From Roseburia sp. (GTDB taxonomy: Bacteria > Bacillota > Clostridia > Lachnospirales > Lachnospiraceae), in the NCBI GenBank assembly GCA_023664685.1, contig JAMPFC010000021.1:1-35290 (forward strand): a stretch of DNA of 35,290 nt, given 5' to 3'. A program made the position numbers and the translations under genes. Every line of letters starts with the position of its first letter. The stretch's first letter is position 1. The notes beneath the pieces were generated by a model that saw nothing but the letters and a program-made list of their open reading frames with translations, was not told the DNA's origin and ran no database searches. Below are positions 6,534-15,157 of this stretch, one piece after another.

Positions 6534-8344
6534 TAGCTGAATATAACTCCTTTATCCTTCAAGAGACTGCGGAGCAGGCGGACATTTTTTCCATAATCAA
6601 AATCACTGTCCTCTAACTGCATATCCGCCTTGATATCCGTTGTGATCTCACTTCCAACCCAGCAGATATCCATCTCGCCCTGAACGACCGTCTTTAAAAT
6701 CTTACGGTCTGCTTCTGTCAGTCCGGTTGCAGTCACGATCAGGAGCATTCCGGCATCAAGCATAAGATTTGCCACCTCGCCAAAACGCCGGATCTGTTCT
6801 TTGTGGTTTTCATCTCCACCTGACTTCGTATCCGCACCTACACCATACAGATAAGAACCAATGCCCATATAGTACACATATCTTCCACTGTCTAACAGTG
6901 CTTTCTCAAGTGCCTTTGCCAAATCCTTCTTTCCGGTATTCTTTTCCCCGGTCAAAACGATCAGCTCCGGCCTCTGGGCATAATGCTCGATCCTTGATTC
7001 GATATCGATCTCGCTTGTCTCCCATTTATAGTTACGAAGCATCGCACCAGAACGGATATCACTGTCCTCATCCTCCAGCGCCTCGGTAATGATGCCGCCT
7101 CCAGCAATCTCGTAATTATCCACGATCACAAAACGGCTTGTGCCGGCACTTTCTTTTACGGTATCAAAAGCGATCGGCTTGTCGGTCTTTAAAATGACCT
7201 CGGCAACCTCATTTTTCTCGACTGCCTGTTTTTCATCCGTGGAGGAAAGGTTGGAAGAATTTATCACTCCCTTTACTTTCTCGATCTCCACCTTTACCTT
7301 TTCGCCGCCTATTTTCAAGTAATACAGTCTTCCGGTTTCAAAATTCTTTTTGCCAAGCCAGAAAATATTCGCTGCGATGCGGGAAGCAGTCTTTGGCTGT
7401 GGTTCTCCGGCAACCGCCATCAGTTCGCCTCTCGTAATATAAATCTGCTCCTTCATCGTAAATCCGATCGCCATTCCCGGTTTTCCCTCTTCGATCGGCT
7501 CCGTATGAAACGATTCAATCTTTTTGATATGGCTCTTCTTTCCCGACGGATAGAAGATCACCTCCTGACCGGCGCGGATCGTACCTGTCTCGATCGTTCC
7601 TGCCACAATCCTCCGGTCATCGCCATTCCTCGTAAATTTATACACATCCTGAACCGGCATCCGGAATGGCTGTCTGTCATGCTCTTCTTCACACTCAAAC
7701 TCATCCAGAACCTCCAGAATACACCTTCCCTCGTACCAAGGCATCTTGTTGCTTGGTTTTACGATATTTTCTCCCTGAAAAGAACTTACCGGAAGCACAA
7801 AAGCCGGTGTGATATCGATCTGTGCCAGAAATTCAAGATACTCCTTTTTGACCTTATTGTAAACTTCCTCGCTGTAATCGACCAGATCCATTTTATTGAT
7901 CACAACAGCGATCTGCTGAATGCCAAGCATGGAAAGCATATACGCATGTCTTCTGGAATTTTCCTGCACTCCCTCTTTTGCGTCGATCATAAGAAGCGCG
8001 GCCTGCGCACGGGCGGCTCCGGTGATCATATTTTTTAAGAACTCGATATGCCCCGGCGCATCCAGAATGATATAATCCCTCTTCTCGGTCTTGAAAAAAC
8101 ACCGCGCGGTATCGATCGTAATCCCCTGAGACTGCTCATCCTTCAAAGCGTCCAATAAAAAGGCGTATTCAAACGGTTTGGAATTTCTCCGGCACGTCTC
8201 TTTTACCTGCTCTAGTTTTCCTTCCGGCAGCGATCCGGTATCCGCTAGCAGACGACCCATCAGCGTACTTTTTCCATGATCCACATGCCCGACAATAACG
8301 ATGTTCATATCTTCCTTTTTATTCATAATCTGTATCTGCTCCAT
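6533..8344 (-). CDS. cysN: sulfate adenylyltransferase GTPase subunit with degenerate APS-kinase-like tail
   Basis: This 603-residue CysN couples GTP hydrolysis to adenylylation of sulfate by CysD. The EF-Tu-like GTPase motifs are GHVDHGKS (19-26), DAPGH (95-99) and NKMD (150-153), followed by beta-barrel domains to about residue 440. Residues about 458-603 form an extra domain aligned to APS kinase: [12 protein letters not shown] in place of the P-loop GLSGSGKST, MGIGSY in place of DGDN, and [21 protein letters not shown] in the position of the kinase helix. Key catalytic residues are lost, so it is probably non-catalytic. An intact CysC follows immediately. The first ATG has a very close GGAG; in-frame ATGs at codons 7 and 13 are possible starts. 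Confidence 0.88.
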   Translation of the reverse strand: MEQIQIMNKKEDMNIVIVGHVDHGKSTLMGRLLADTGSLPEGKLEQVKETCRRNSKPFEYAFLLDALKDEQSQGITIDTARCFFKTEKRDYIILDAPGHIEFLKNMITGAARAQAALLMIDAKEGVQENSRRHAYMLSMLGIQQIAVVINKMDLVDYSEEVYNKVKKEYLEFLAQIDITPAFVLPVSSFQGENIVKPSNKMPWYEGRCILEVLDEFECEEEHDRQPFRMPVQDVYKFTRNGDDRRIVAGTIETGTIRAGQEVIFYPSGKKSHIKKIESFHTEPIEEGKPGMAIGFTMKEQIYITRGELMAVAGEPQPKTASRIAANIFWLGKKNFETGRLYYLKIGGEKVKVEIEKVKGVINSSNLSSTDEKQAVEKNEVAEVILKTDKPIAFDTVKESAGTSRFVIVDNYEIAGGGIITEALEDEDSDIRSGAMLRNYKWETSEIDIESRIEHYAQRPELIVLTGEKNTGKKDLAKALEKALLDSGRYVYYMGIGSYLYGVGADTKSGGDENHKEQIRRFGEVANLMLDAGMLLIVTATGLTEADRKILKTVVQGEMDICWVGSEITTDIKADMQLEDSDFDYGKNVRLLRSLLKDKGVIFS

Positions 8345-8383
8345 TTCTCCACATGGTCTGTTTTTTACACATGACAGGTTTCA

Positions 8384-9265
8384 TCACATATAGCCTTCCT
8401 TACGCAGCTCCTCAAGTCCGCCGCCCCCTTCCTTGTCTTGGGCGCGTCCTGACCGCTCTGCAATATTGGCAAATTTTCCAGTCTTAAGCTCCTCGATGAT
8501 CTCACGTACATTTTTCGCAGTCGAATCTACCGTGCCTGTACACGGCGCGCATCCAAGCGAGCGGTAGCGTTTGCCCTCTCCCTGATCAAAATAGAGTGGA
8601 ACAACCGGTATATTTTCCCTCTCAATATATTCCCATATGTCAAGTTCTGTCCAGTCGAGAAGCGGATGCACCCGCACATGAGTCCCCGGCGCAAAATCCG
8701 TCTTGTACTGGTTCCAAAACTCCGGCGGCTGATCTCCCACATCCCAGTCATTGTTCTTATCCCTCGGTGAAAAATAGCGTTCCTTCGAGCGGCTTCCCTC
8801 CTCATCCGCACGCACACCCACGATAACTCCGGTATAAGGCTCGATATTTACATCCTTTTCATAAACGCCCTTGCTGTGGTTAAAACGGTATCTCGGCCAG
8901 TTCGCATTCAGGGTATTTGCAAGCGCTTCGGTTTTCAGCGCCTTACAGCAGTCTAACCTCGTCGCATTTCCATCCGGAAACGTCGCCTTCTTTTCAAGGG
9001 CTTCTGTATTTTCACCATAGATCATATCCAAATTCCACTCGGCGGCAAGGCGGTCACGGTATTCGATCATCTCCTTGATCTTAAAATGCGTGTCCACATG
9101 AACGAGCGGAATCGGAACATGTCCAAAAAAAGCTTTTCTGGCGAGCCAGAGAAGTACCGTACTATCCTTTCCGATCGACCAAAGCATACACAGATTTCCA
9201 AGCTCACTGTATGCCTCCCTCAATATATGAACACTTTTATACTCCAACATATCCAAATGATCCAT
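8384..9265 (-). CDS. cysD: sulfate adenylyltransferase small subunit
   Basis: This 293-residue protein of the PP-loop ATP pyrophosphatase family makes APS from ATP and sulfate together with CysN. The PP-loop SIGKDS is at 30-35. The conserved [13 protein letters not shown] region, the [12 protein letters not shown] segment, the [14 protein letters not shown] block and a C-terminal SLGCAPCTG motif all match CysD. The ATG at 9265 is chosen because GGAGG lies six bases upstream; an in-frame GTG seven codons earlier would put that site inside the gene. It is the first gene of the cysD-cysN-cysC-assT operon, 39 bp before cysN, with a strong promoter about 60 bp upstream. Confidence 0.93.
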   Translation of the reverse strand: MDHLDMLEYKSVHILREAYSELGNLCMLWSIGKDSTVLLWLARKAFFGHVPIPLVHVDTHFKIKEMIEYRDRLAAEWNLDMIYGENTEALEKKATFPDGNATRLDCCKALKTEALANTLNANWPRYRFNHSKGVYEKDVNIEPYTGVIVGVRADEEGSRSKERYFSPRDKNNDWDVGDQPPEFWNQYKTDFAPGTHVRVHPLLDWTELDIWEYIERENIPVVPLYFDQGEGKRYRSLGCAPCTGTVDSTAKNVREIIEELKTGKFANIAERSGRAQDKEGGGGLEELRKEGYM

Positions 9266-9326
9266 TTTTTTCCTCCATTCGCACACGTCTTTTCCCGGGC
9301 GCTGATTTGTATCTATCTATTTTTAT

Positions 9327-9355
9327 ATTTTACAGAAACGTGACAATTATGTCAA
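9327..9355 (-). promoter_or_regulatory. promoter of the cysDNC-assT operon with palindromic operator
   Basis: TTGACA (9355-9350) and TAAAAT (9332-9327) are 17 bp apart, with a predicted leader of about 55 bases before cysD. The perfect inverted repeat TGACA-N4-TGTCA (9341-9354) overlaps the -35, a position suited to a repressor. No regulator gene is adjacent. Confidence 0.7.
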
Positions 9356-9405
9356 TTTATTCTCGCATGCGTAATGAGCCAAGCGCACGCATGGAAACGC
9401 GTGGG

Positions 9406-10053
9406 TCAGGAACCATTTCCGACCTCATATACTTCCCCTGTTTCCCGGTCGTGATATAATGCATAAACAACACCGTCGCTCATGATCACTTTAGCTCCGT
9501 ACTCTAATTCTTCCATGCTATAAAAAATAACGGTCTCGCTCACCGGATAATCCTCACGGTCATATTTGGCGGCATAGCGGTCGAGTGCATTCCTTGCAAA
9601 AAATGGATAGAGCGGATTATGAAACATCACGATGCCGCTGCCAAAGGCCAGCACGATTCCAAGCACACAACATATTATACCCACCGCCATTGATTTCTTT
9701 CTGTCAATGAGTACCCGCACGAGAAATCCGGCGGCAATTCCCAACATCATAAAGATAATGATAACAGGTAAAATGTTCAAAATTATGTTAATTTTGGAAC
9801 TTTCTGCAATTCCCGCCGCACTGACCCTGTTTTCTACCATCTGATAAACACTGCTGATGACGATGGTCACTATGGGAACGACAAAACTTATTTTTTTCAA
9901 AAAAACCGCCGCCAAGCAGCCAAAAACCGGCATCAGGACGATCACTTGCGGCAGATCAAAAGAAAAATAGAGCTGCATATATTCCCACATGCCCACCAGA
10001 GAAAATACGATGATCAACAGCCCCTTCGATATTTTTTTAAACCGTTCCTTCAT
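9406..10053 (-). CDS. multi-pass membrane protein of unknown function
   Basis: This 215-residue protein is not assigned to a family. Hydrophobic segments lie at about 11-30, 36-52, 55-70, 90-116 and 121-144. A soluble C-terminal tail (about 150-215) is rich in charged and aromatic residues (RYAAKYDREDYPVSE; LYHDRETGEVYEVGN). The ATG at 10053 is preferred because GGAGG lies six bases before it; the open frame further upstream has no ribosome site. It has its own promoter and lies upstream of, and on the same strand as, cysD. The context does not indicate a role. Confidence 0.7.
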   Translation of the reverse strand: MKERFKKISKGLLIIVFSLVGMWEYMQLYFSFDLPQVIVLMPVFGCLAAVFLKKISFVVPIVTIVISSVYQMVENRVSAAGIAESSKINIILNILPVIIIFMMLGIAAGFLVRVLIDRKKSMAVGIICCVLGIVLAFGSGIVMFHNPLYPFFARNALDRYAAKYDREDYPVSETVIFYSMEELEYGAKVIMSDGVVYALYHDRETGEVYEVGNGS

Positions 10054-10103
10054 GTTCTTCCTCCATTCACACTTACATTCCGTGTATGCGTTCTGCACAA
10101 TGG

Positions 10104-10118
10104 CTCAGCTTTACTGAG
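10104..10118. repeat. short inverted repeat just downstream of a promoter
   Basis: CTCAG-CTTTA-CTGAG lies a few bases downstream of the TATAAT at 10127-10122, at or just after the likely transcription start. It may be an operator or a 5'-end hairpin of the membrane-protein mRNA. Confidence 0.4.
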
Positions 10119-10121
10119 ACT

Positions 10122-10150
10122 ATTATAGATGACTTGCGGGAAAATTACAA
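10122..10150 (-). promoter_or_regulatory. sigma-A promoter of the 215-residue membrane protein
   Basis: TTGTAA (10150-10145) and TATAAT (10127-10122) are 17 bp apart, about 70 bp before the ATG at 10053. The hexamers and spacing are close to consensus. Confidence 0.6.
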
Positions 10151-10169
10151 GAATTTTCCAATCGCCGGA

Positions 10170-10637
10170 TCAGAGAAATACATTAGCGAGAATCGGCAGC
10201 ATAAACGCAGCCACCGTGTAAATCACATGAAAAAGCGCCGCCACAAATCCCATGACGATCCGCCTAAATATAGTCTCACAGGAAATCAAAATCGTATTGA
10301 TCACCCAGTCTGCCACCGCACAAATTCCCAATAACGTATACATCCTGACCCCGGCAATATCTTCAGACTCCAGTATCCAAAAGCAAACGATAATGACTGC
10401 CAGATTAAGCACCACCCAAAGAATGAGATCCGTCCGGCACGCTGTCACTTTTTCAACAAATGCGTTTACTAAACAAAAGCCGGCAGCCACCATGATAAAA
10501 AAGGCATATATATCCAGTGTTTCCTCCGAAGCGATCAGCCATACCATTCCGACTAAAAGAGCCACGATTCCAATCATTGCCCGGTACAAAGGCGTCAGTT
10601 GTTTCATTAACTTTTCATACATAAACTTTTCACGCAT
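10170..10637 (-). CDS. small four-helix membrane protein
   Basis: This 155-residue hydrophobic protein has about four membrane spans (near 21-35, 42-58, 72-90 and 125-150) and no recognised domain. Its ATG overlaps the end of radA by 8 bp (ATGCGTGA), so translation is likely coupled to radA; GGAGG lies about 12 bases upstream inside radA. Unknown function; an integral membrane partner of a housekeeping operon. Confidence 0.65.
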   Translation of the reverse strand: MREKFMYEKLMKQLTPLYRAMIGIVALLVGMVWLIASEETLDIYAFFIMVAAGFCLVNAFVEKVTACRTDLILWVVLNLAVIIVCFWILESEDIAGVRMYTLLGICAVADWVINTILISCETIFRRIVMGFVAALFHVIYTVAAFMLPILANVFL

Positions 10638-12024
10638 ATGTTGTCCATTCCTCCCTATCCATGATTTCTCTTATATTTCCGATGCCGACAAGCTTGATTC
10701 CGGCTAGGTCTATGCTGCCGCTCTTTTCGATTGCTTTTTTATTTGCTGCGGGAAGAATGCATGTCTTGTATCCGGTCTTCACCGCTTCCGCCACTCGTTT
10801 TTCGCACTGTGGAACTGCGCGAACCTCACCTACCAGTCCCACCTCGCCGAATATGACTGTCCGGTCATCCATCGCCCTGCCGCTCTGGCTTGATATGAGC
10901 GCGGCAATGATCGCAAGATCCAATGCCGGCTCGGTGATCCGCATCCCGCCCGCTACATTTACGTACGCATCACTGTCCGACAGCCGGAGTCCCAGCCTCT
11001 TCTCAAGTACCGCGATCAGAAGGTTGACCCGGTTATAATCGGTGCCTGCCGCTGTCCGCCTCGGCATATTAAAATAGGTATGGCACACAAGCGCCTGTAC
11101 CTCGATCATGAACGAGCGGCTTCCCTCGATCGCACATGCCACCACAGAACCGGACTCCCCGACAGGCTTTCCCTGCATCATATATTCCGAAGGGTTCGGA
11201 ACCTCTACAAGCCCCTTTCCTTTCATCTCAAATACGCCAATCTCATTCGTCGAGCCGAAACGGTTTTTTACCCCGCGGAGGATCCGGTACGCGGCGGTCT
11301 GGTCTCCCTCAAAATAAAGCACCGTATCCACCATATGCTCTAACATCCTCGGCCCCGCCACATTTCCCTCTTTCGTCACATGTCCCACGATAAAAATACT
11401 GATATTCCTGCTCTTTGCGACCCGCAAAAGAATCGAAGTGATCTCCCTGACTTGGCTGATGCTCCCGGGGGCGGCATCCACATTTTCATCGTACATCGTC
11501 TGGATCGAATCCACGATCACAACCTCTGGCTGCACCTTTTCGATCGCACCATCGATCGCTGATATTCCGGTTTCGGAGAGAAGATAAACCGACTCCCGGA
11601 ACTCACCGATCCGGTTTCCCCGCAGTTTGATCTGCCCCAGCGATTCTTCGCCTGACACATAAAGCACTTTCCTCTCGCAGTCAGAAAGCTCCTTGCACAT
11701 CTGGAGTAAAAGCGTTGACTTTCCGATTCCCGGATCTCCGCCTACCAGTACGAGTGAACCCGGCACGATGCCGCCGCCCAAGACACGGTCTAATTCTCCG
11801 ATGCCGGTCATCATCCGCTTCTCATTTTCAATCGTGATATCCTTCATCCGCGAGGGTTCGGGCGCCGCTCTCAACGCGATGGGTTTTCCCCGCCCCGCAG
11901 ATGTTTTTGATACCGGCGCCTCAACAAGCGTATTCCACTCACCGCAGCCGGGACACTGTCCCTGCCATTTACTAACCTCTGTCCCACATTCTTTACAATA
12001 AAACAGGTTTTTTGCCTTTGCCAT
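10630..12024 (-). CDS. radA: DNA repair protein RadA
   Basis: This 464-residue bacterial RadA (Sms) is a hexameric ATPase that promotes branch migration during homologous recombination. It has an N-terminal four-cysteine zinc motif (C10, C13, C24, C27), Walker A GGDPGIGKST (95-104), the diagnostic KNRFG motif (253-257) and a C-terminal Lon-protease-like domain (about 290-464). The ATG at 12024 is chosen because GGAG lies six bases upstream; the ATG four codons earlier lacks a ribosome site. The clpC-radA neighbourhood is common in Firmicutes; here a small gene and a terminator separate the two. Confidence 0.95.
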   Translation of the reverse strand: MAKAKNLFYCKECGTEVSKWQGQCPGCGEWNTLVEAPVSKTSAGRGKPIALRAAPEPSRMKDITIENEKRMMTGIGELDRVLGGGIVPGSLVLVGGDPGIGKSTLLLQMCKELSDCERKVLYVSGEESLGQIKLRGNRIGEFRESVYLLSETGISAIDGAIEKVQPEVVIVDSIQTMYDENVDAAPGSISQVREITSILLRVAKSRNISIFIVGHVTKEGNVAGPRMLEHMVDTVLYFEGDQTAAYRILRGVKNRFGSTNEIGVFEMKGKGLVEVPNPSEYMMQGKPVGESGSVVACAIEGSRSFMIEVQALVCHTYFNMPRRTAAGTDYNRVNLLIAVLEKRLGLRLSDSDAYVNVAGGMRITEPALDLAIIAALISSQSGRAMDDRTVIFGEVGLVGEVRAVPQCEKRVAEAVKTGYKTCILPAANKKAIEKSGSIDLAGIKLVGIGNIREIMDREEWTTYA

Positions 12025-12056
12025 ATATTTCTCCATTTACATAAACTTCACGATGC

Positions 12057-12101
12057 GAAAACGACGACGTCAATTTGAGCCTTTCAAATCGGCGCCGTCG
12101 T
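12057..12101 (-). terminator. intrinsic terminator between the small beta-rich gene and radA
   Basis: On the minus strand ACGACGGCG pairs with CGTCGTCGT (one G-U). A two-base mismatch follows, then GATTTGA pairs with TCAAATT around the loop AAGGC, and TTTTC comes next. It lies 27 bp after the upstream stop. Confidence 0.75.
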
Positions 12102-12127
12102 ATTGTACTGTTCGTTTTAAATTATAA

Positions 12128-12541
12128 CTAACATTTTTTAACCTTGATCGAGGCCTGTTTTCCCTCATCCAACTCAATGCTTACATTCAGTTTTCCACCC
12201 AGATTCGTCTTCATACTTCCGATCTCCATATCATCAAGAATGACTTTGTACGCCTGTGATGGTTCAAGTTCAAGTGTAAAACTGAGATCGGATGCAGCCT
12301 CTACCTTAAATGACACTTCGGAACCATTGTCGATAAAATTCGTAACTGTACTTCCGGGCACCGATTCATATACGAAGAGTCCATTTTTCTCAAGCTTGGT
12401 TATTTCATGAAAGGTCTTTACTTTATACAGATCACCTTCATATTCAAAATCCGTCTTTTTGGTCTTTGCATCCAGAAGATAATTTCCAAAACTCAAAGAG
12501 CCATTCTCTTCTTTACGAATCAATTCCTCTACAACGCTCAT
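12128..12541 (-). CDS. small beta-rich cytoplasmic protein, unknown function
   Basis: This 137-residue protein has no signal peptide and no family I can name with confidence; similar small proteins appear as hypothetical in Lachnospiraceae. The sequence alternates short hydrophobic and polar stretches typical of beta sheets (TDFEYEGDLYKVKTFHEI; GLFVYESVPGSTVTNF; VSFKVEAASDLSFTLEL; YKVILDDMEIGSMK). It ends in a conserved-looking KASIK-type strand (QASIKVKKC). The ATG follows AAGGAGG at eight bases. It sits between clpC and radA, is closed by a strong terminator and probably has its own promoter. Confidence 0.65.
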   Translation of the reverse strand: MSVVEELIRKEENGSLSFGNYLLDAKTKKTDFEYEGDLYKVKTFHEITKLEKNGLFVYESVPGSTVTNFIDNGSEVSFKVEAASDLSFTLELEPSQAYKVILDDMEIGSMKTNLGGKLNVSIELDEGKQASIKVKKC

Positions 12542-12605
12542 AGCAGTATCCTCCTTAGTTTCTTAAGTCTCTCCCCCCAATGTGAGCAGTTTGTTTCTTA
12601 CTATA

Positions 12606-12634
12606 ATTATAGCAAAGAACTGTTTATATTGCCA
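12606..12634 (-). promoter_or_regulatory. possible promoter of the small beta-rich gene
   Basis: TATAAT (12611-12606) is a perfect -10 about 65 bp before the ATG at 12541. The hexamer 17 bp upstream (TGGCAA, 12634-12629) is a poor -35. No CtsR-type heptad repeat was noticed. Confidence 0.4.
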
Positions 12635-12674
12635 TCCTTTTTTTATGAAATTTTGATGACACTTTCACCGCAGA

Positions 12675-15128
12675 TCACGCCTTTGAAATCTGGATTTCTT
12701 TATTTTTCAAAGAAATTTTCACCGTGTCGCCGATACTGACATTTCCGTTGACTACCTCCTCGGCAAGACGGTCTTCGATCTGGTTCTGGATCGCCCGCCG
12801 GAGCGGTCTTGCACCATAATCTTTATCAAATCCCTTGTCTGCCACAAATCCAATGACATTTTTTCCATAGCGCAACGTGATATCCATCTGTGCTTTCACC
12901 CGTTTCTTAAATGAGTCAAGCATATTTTTGGCGATATTATAAATATTTTCTTTCGTGAGGGCATGGAATACGATAATTTCATCAATACGGTTGATAAATT
13001 CCGGTTTGAAGATGTGTTTTACCTCCTCCATAACTCCCTCTTTCATCCTCTTATGATCCTGCTCGGCATCCTCTTCTTGGAGAAATCCAAGCGTTTTCGG
13101 AGAAATGATCCGGTTTGCGCCCGCATTGGAAGTCATGATAATGATCGTATTTTTAAAATCCACTTTTCTTCCCTGTGCATCGGTCAGATGACCATCTTCC
13201 AAAATTTGTAAAAGCATGTTGAAGACGTCCGGATGCGCCTTTTCGATCTCGTCAAAGAGCAGCACAGAATATGGTTTCTGCCGCACTTTTTCACTGAGCT
13301 GTCCACCCTCTTCATAGCCTACATAGCCCGGCGGCGAGCCAACCATTTTTGAGACACTCTGCTTTTCCATATATTCTGACATATCTACCCGGATGATGTC
13401 TTTCTCCGAGCCAAAGACCGCTTCTGCCAAAGCTTTGGAAAGTTCCGTCTTTCCTACCCCGGTAGGCCCGAGGAACAAAAATGAACCGATGGGGCGTCTG
13501 GGATCCTTAAGGCCCACCCGGCCTCTCCGCACTGCACGGGATACCGCCTCGACTGCCTCATCCTGTCCGACCACGCGCTCATGCAGGATACGCTCTAACC
13601 TCTGCAGCCGCTTCGTCTCATCCTTTTCAAGACGGCTTACCGGAATCTTCGTCCATTTGGCGACAACCTCCGTAATGTGCTGTTCGGTCAATACATTATC
13701 CTTTTTCTTCTGCTTTCTCTGCCACTTCCTCTGCTCTTCCTCAAATTCTTCCCTAGCCTCTTTCTCCTGTGCATGGATCGAAAGCACCAATTCCATATCT
13801 CCTTTGATCAGCGCTTTTTCTTTGGAGTCCTCTAACTCCCATATTTTCTCCTCCAGACGGGAAAAGACCTGATCCCTTTTTAAGACGCGACCCAGACGCA
13901 GTTTCGCAGACGCCTCATCCATAAGGTCGATCGCCTTGTCGGGAAGAAACCGGTCGTTGATATACCGGTCTGACAATTTCACCGCAGCCTCGACTGCCTC
14001 ATCACTGATCTTAATCCGGTGATATGCCTCGTACTGGTTCTTCAAGCCCTTGAGCATACTCACGGTCTGTACGACCGAAGGTTCTTCGATGACAACCTGC
14101 TGAAACCTGCGCTCAAGTGCCGCATCCTTTTCCACCCGCTTACGATACTCATCCCTTGTCGTAGCCCCGATCACCTGAAGCTCCCCCCGGGAGAGAGATG
14201 GCTTTAGTATATTGGAGGCATCCAGTGCGCCTTCTGCACCGCCGGCTCCGATCACCGTATGAAGTTCATCGATAAACAATATGACATTTCCGGCGGATAC
14301 TGCTTCCTTTACAGCACGTTTGATCCGTTCCTCAAATTCCCCGCGGTATTTGGAGCCTGCCACCATTCCGGAAAGGTCAAGCGAGAGAATACGCTTTCCA
14401 AGCATCGTCTCCGGTACGGAATTTTCGGCGATACGGATTGCAAGCCCTTCGGCGATCGCTGTCTTTCCCACTCCGGGTTCTCCCACCAGACATGGATTGT
14501 TTTTCGTCCTCCTGCTCAGAATTTCGATCACCGTCTCGATCTCATCCTCCCGGTCAAATACCGGGTCAAGCTTACCCTCTCTGGCATACTCCACCAGATC
14601 TCTTGAGTACTGATCCAAAACAGCAGTATTTGAGCGGGTTCTCTTTCCATTTCCCCGGCTGTTCGCAAACTCTGCTTTTGCGGCATTGAGATCTGCGCCA
14701 ATCGTAATGATCGCATCCACATACATTTTCTGCACATTTGCACGAAGAGAGTCTAAGATGGCAGACGCACCCGTATCCCGGGATTTGAGAATTGCCAAAA
14801 ATAAATGCTCCGTTCCAATCTTTTCATCTTCATTTTTCTCTGCGATCTGCTCCGCCGCCAAAACCGTGTCTTCCAGTCTCGGTGTGATATCGCAGTCGCT
14901 CTGGCTGACATGCTCTACCCCTCTTCCAGCACTGAGTTCTTGAAGTGCCTGCATCATCATCGATTTTTTAATGCCATTTTCTTTTAATATTCTGGACGCC
15001 GTCCCGCTGACAGCCATCAAGCCATAGAGCAGATGTTCTGTCCCAATCGCAGTCGTTCCCATTTTTGCTGCTGTCTCTCCTGCTTTATTTAACGCCCGTT
15101 CCGCATTCGCTGTGAAATCTCTTCTCAC
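12675..15128 (-). CDS. clpC: ATP-dependent Clp protease ATP-binding subunit ClpC
   Basis: This 817-residue Hsp100 unfoldase feeds proteins to ClpP. It has an N-terminal double Clp-N repeat (1-145), a first AAA+ module with Walker A GEPGVGKT (216-223) and FIDELH (285-290), and a coiled-coil middle region (about 420-480) typical of ClpC. A second AAA+ module with GPTGVGKT (554-561) follows, then a C-terminal D2-small domain (GARPLRRAIQ). The start codon is GTG, preceded by AAAGGAAA. The regulators ctsR, mcsA and mcsB, often upstream of clpC in Bacilli, are absent here; a cohesin-like surface-protein gene lies there instead, so heat-shock control may differ. Confidence 0.95.
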   Translation of the reverse strand: MRRDFTANAERALNKAGETAAKMGTTAIGTEHLLYGLMAVSGTASRILKENGIKKSMMMQALQELSAGRGVEHVSQSDCDITPRLEDTVLAAEQIAEKNEDEKIGTEHLFLAILKSRDTGASAILDSLRANVQKMYVDAIITIGADLNAAKAEFANSRGNGKRTRSNTAVLDQYSRDLVEYAREGKLDPVFDREDEIETVIEILSRRTKNNPCLVGEPGVGKTAIAEGLAIRIAENSVPETMLGKRILSLDLSGMVAGSKYRGEFEERIKRAVKEAVSAGNVILFIDELHTVIGAGGAEGALDASNILKPSLSRGELQVIGATTRDEYRKRVEKDAALERRFQQVVIEEPSVVQTVSMLKGLKNQYEAYHRIKISDEAVEAAVKLSDRYINDRFLPDKAIDLMDEASAKLRLGRVLKRDQVFSRLEEKIWELEDSKEKALIKGDMELVLSIHAQEKEAREEFEEEQRKWQRKQKKKDNVLTEQHITEVVAKWTKIPVSRLEKDETKRLQRLERILHERVVGQDEAVEAVSRAVRRGRVGLKDPRRPIGSFLFLGPTGVGKTELSKALAEAVFGSEKDIIRVDMSEYMEKQSVSKMVGSPPGYVGYEEGGQLSEKVRQKPYSVLLFDEIEKAHPDVFNMLLQILEDGHLTDAQGRKVDFKNTIIIMTSNAGANRIISPKTLGFLQEEDAEQDHKRMKEGVMEEVKHIFKPEFINRIDEIIVFHALTKENIYNIAKNMLDSFKKRVKAQMDITLRYGKNVIGFVADKGFDKDYGARPLRRAIQNQIEDRLAEEVVNGNVSIGDTVKISLKNKEIQISKA

Positions 15129-15157
15129 TTTTTATATTTCCTTTCTTTGCCCCGGAA

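Noticed and set aside
7505..8038. Plus-strand ORF of 177 codons inside cysN
   Set aside because: It is antisense to conserved GTPase motifs of cysN and has no ribosome site or recognisable family.
9386..9403. CACGC-N8-GCGTG hairpin after the 215-residue membrane protein as a terminator
   Set aside because: The stem is only 5 bp and no T-run follows; it may be chance.
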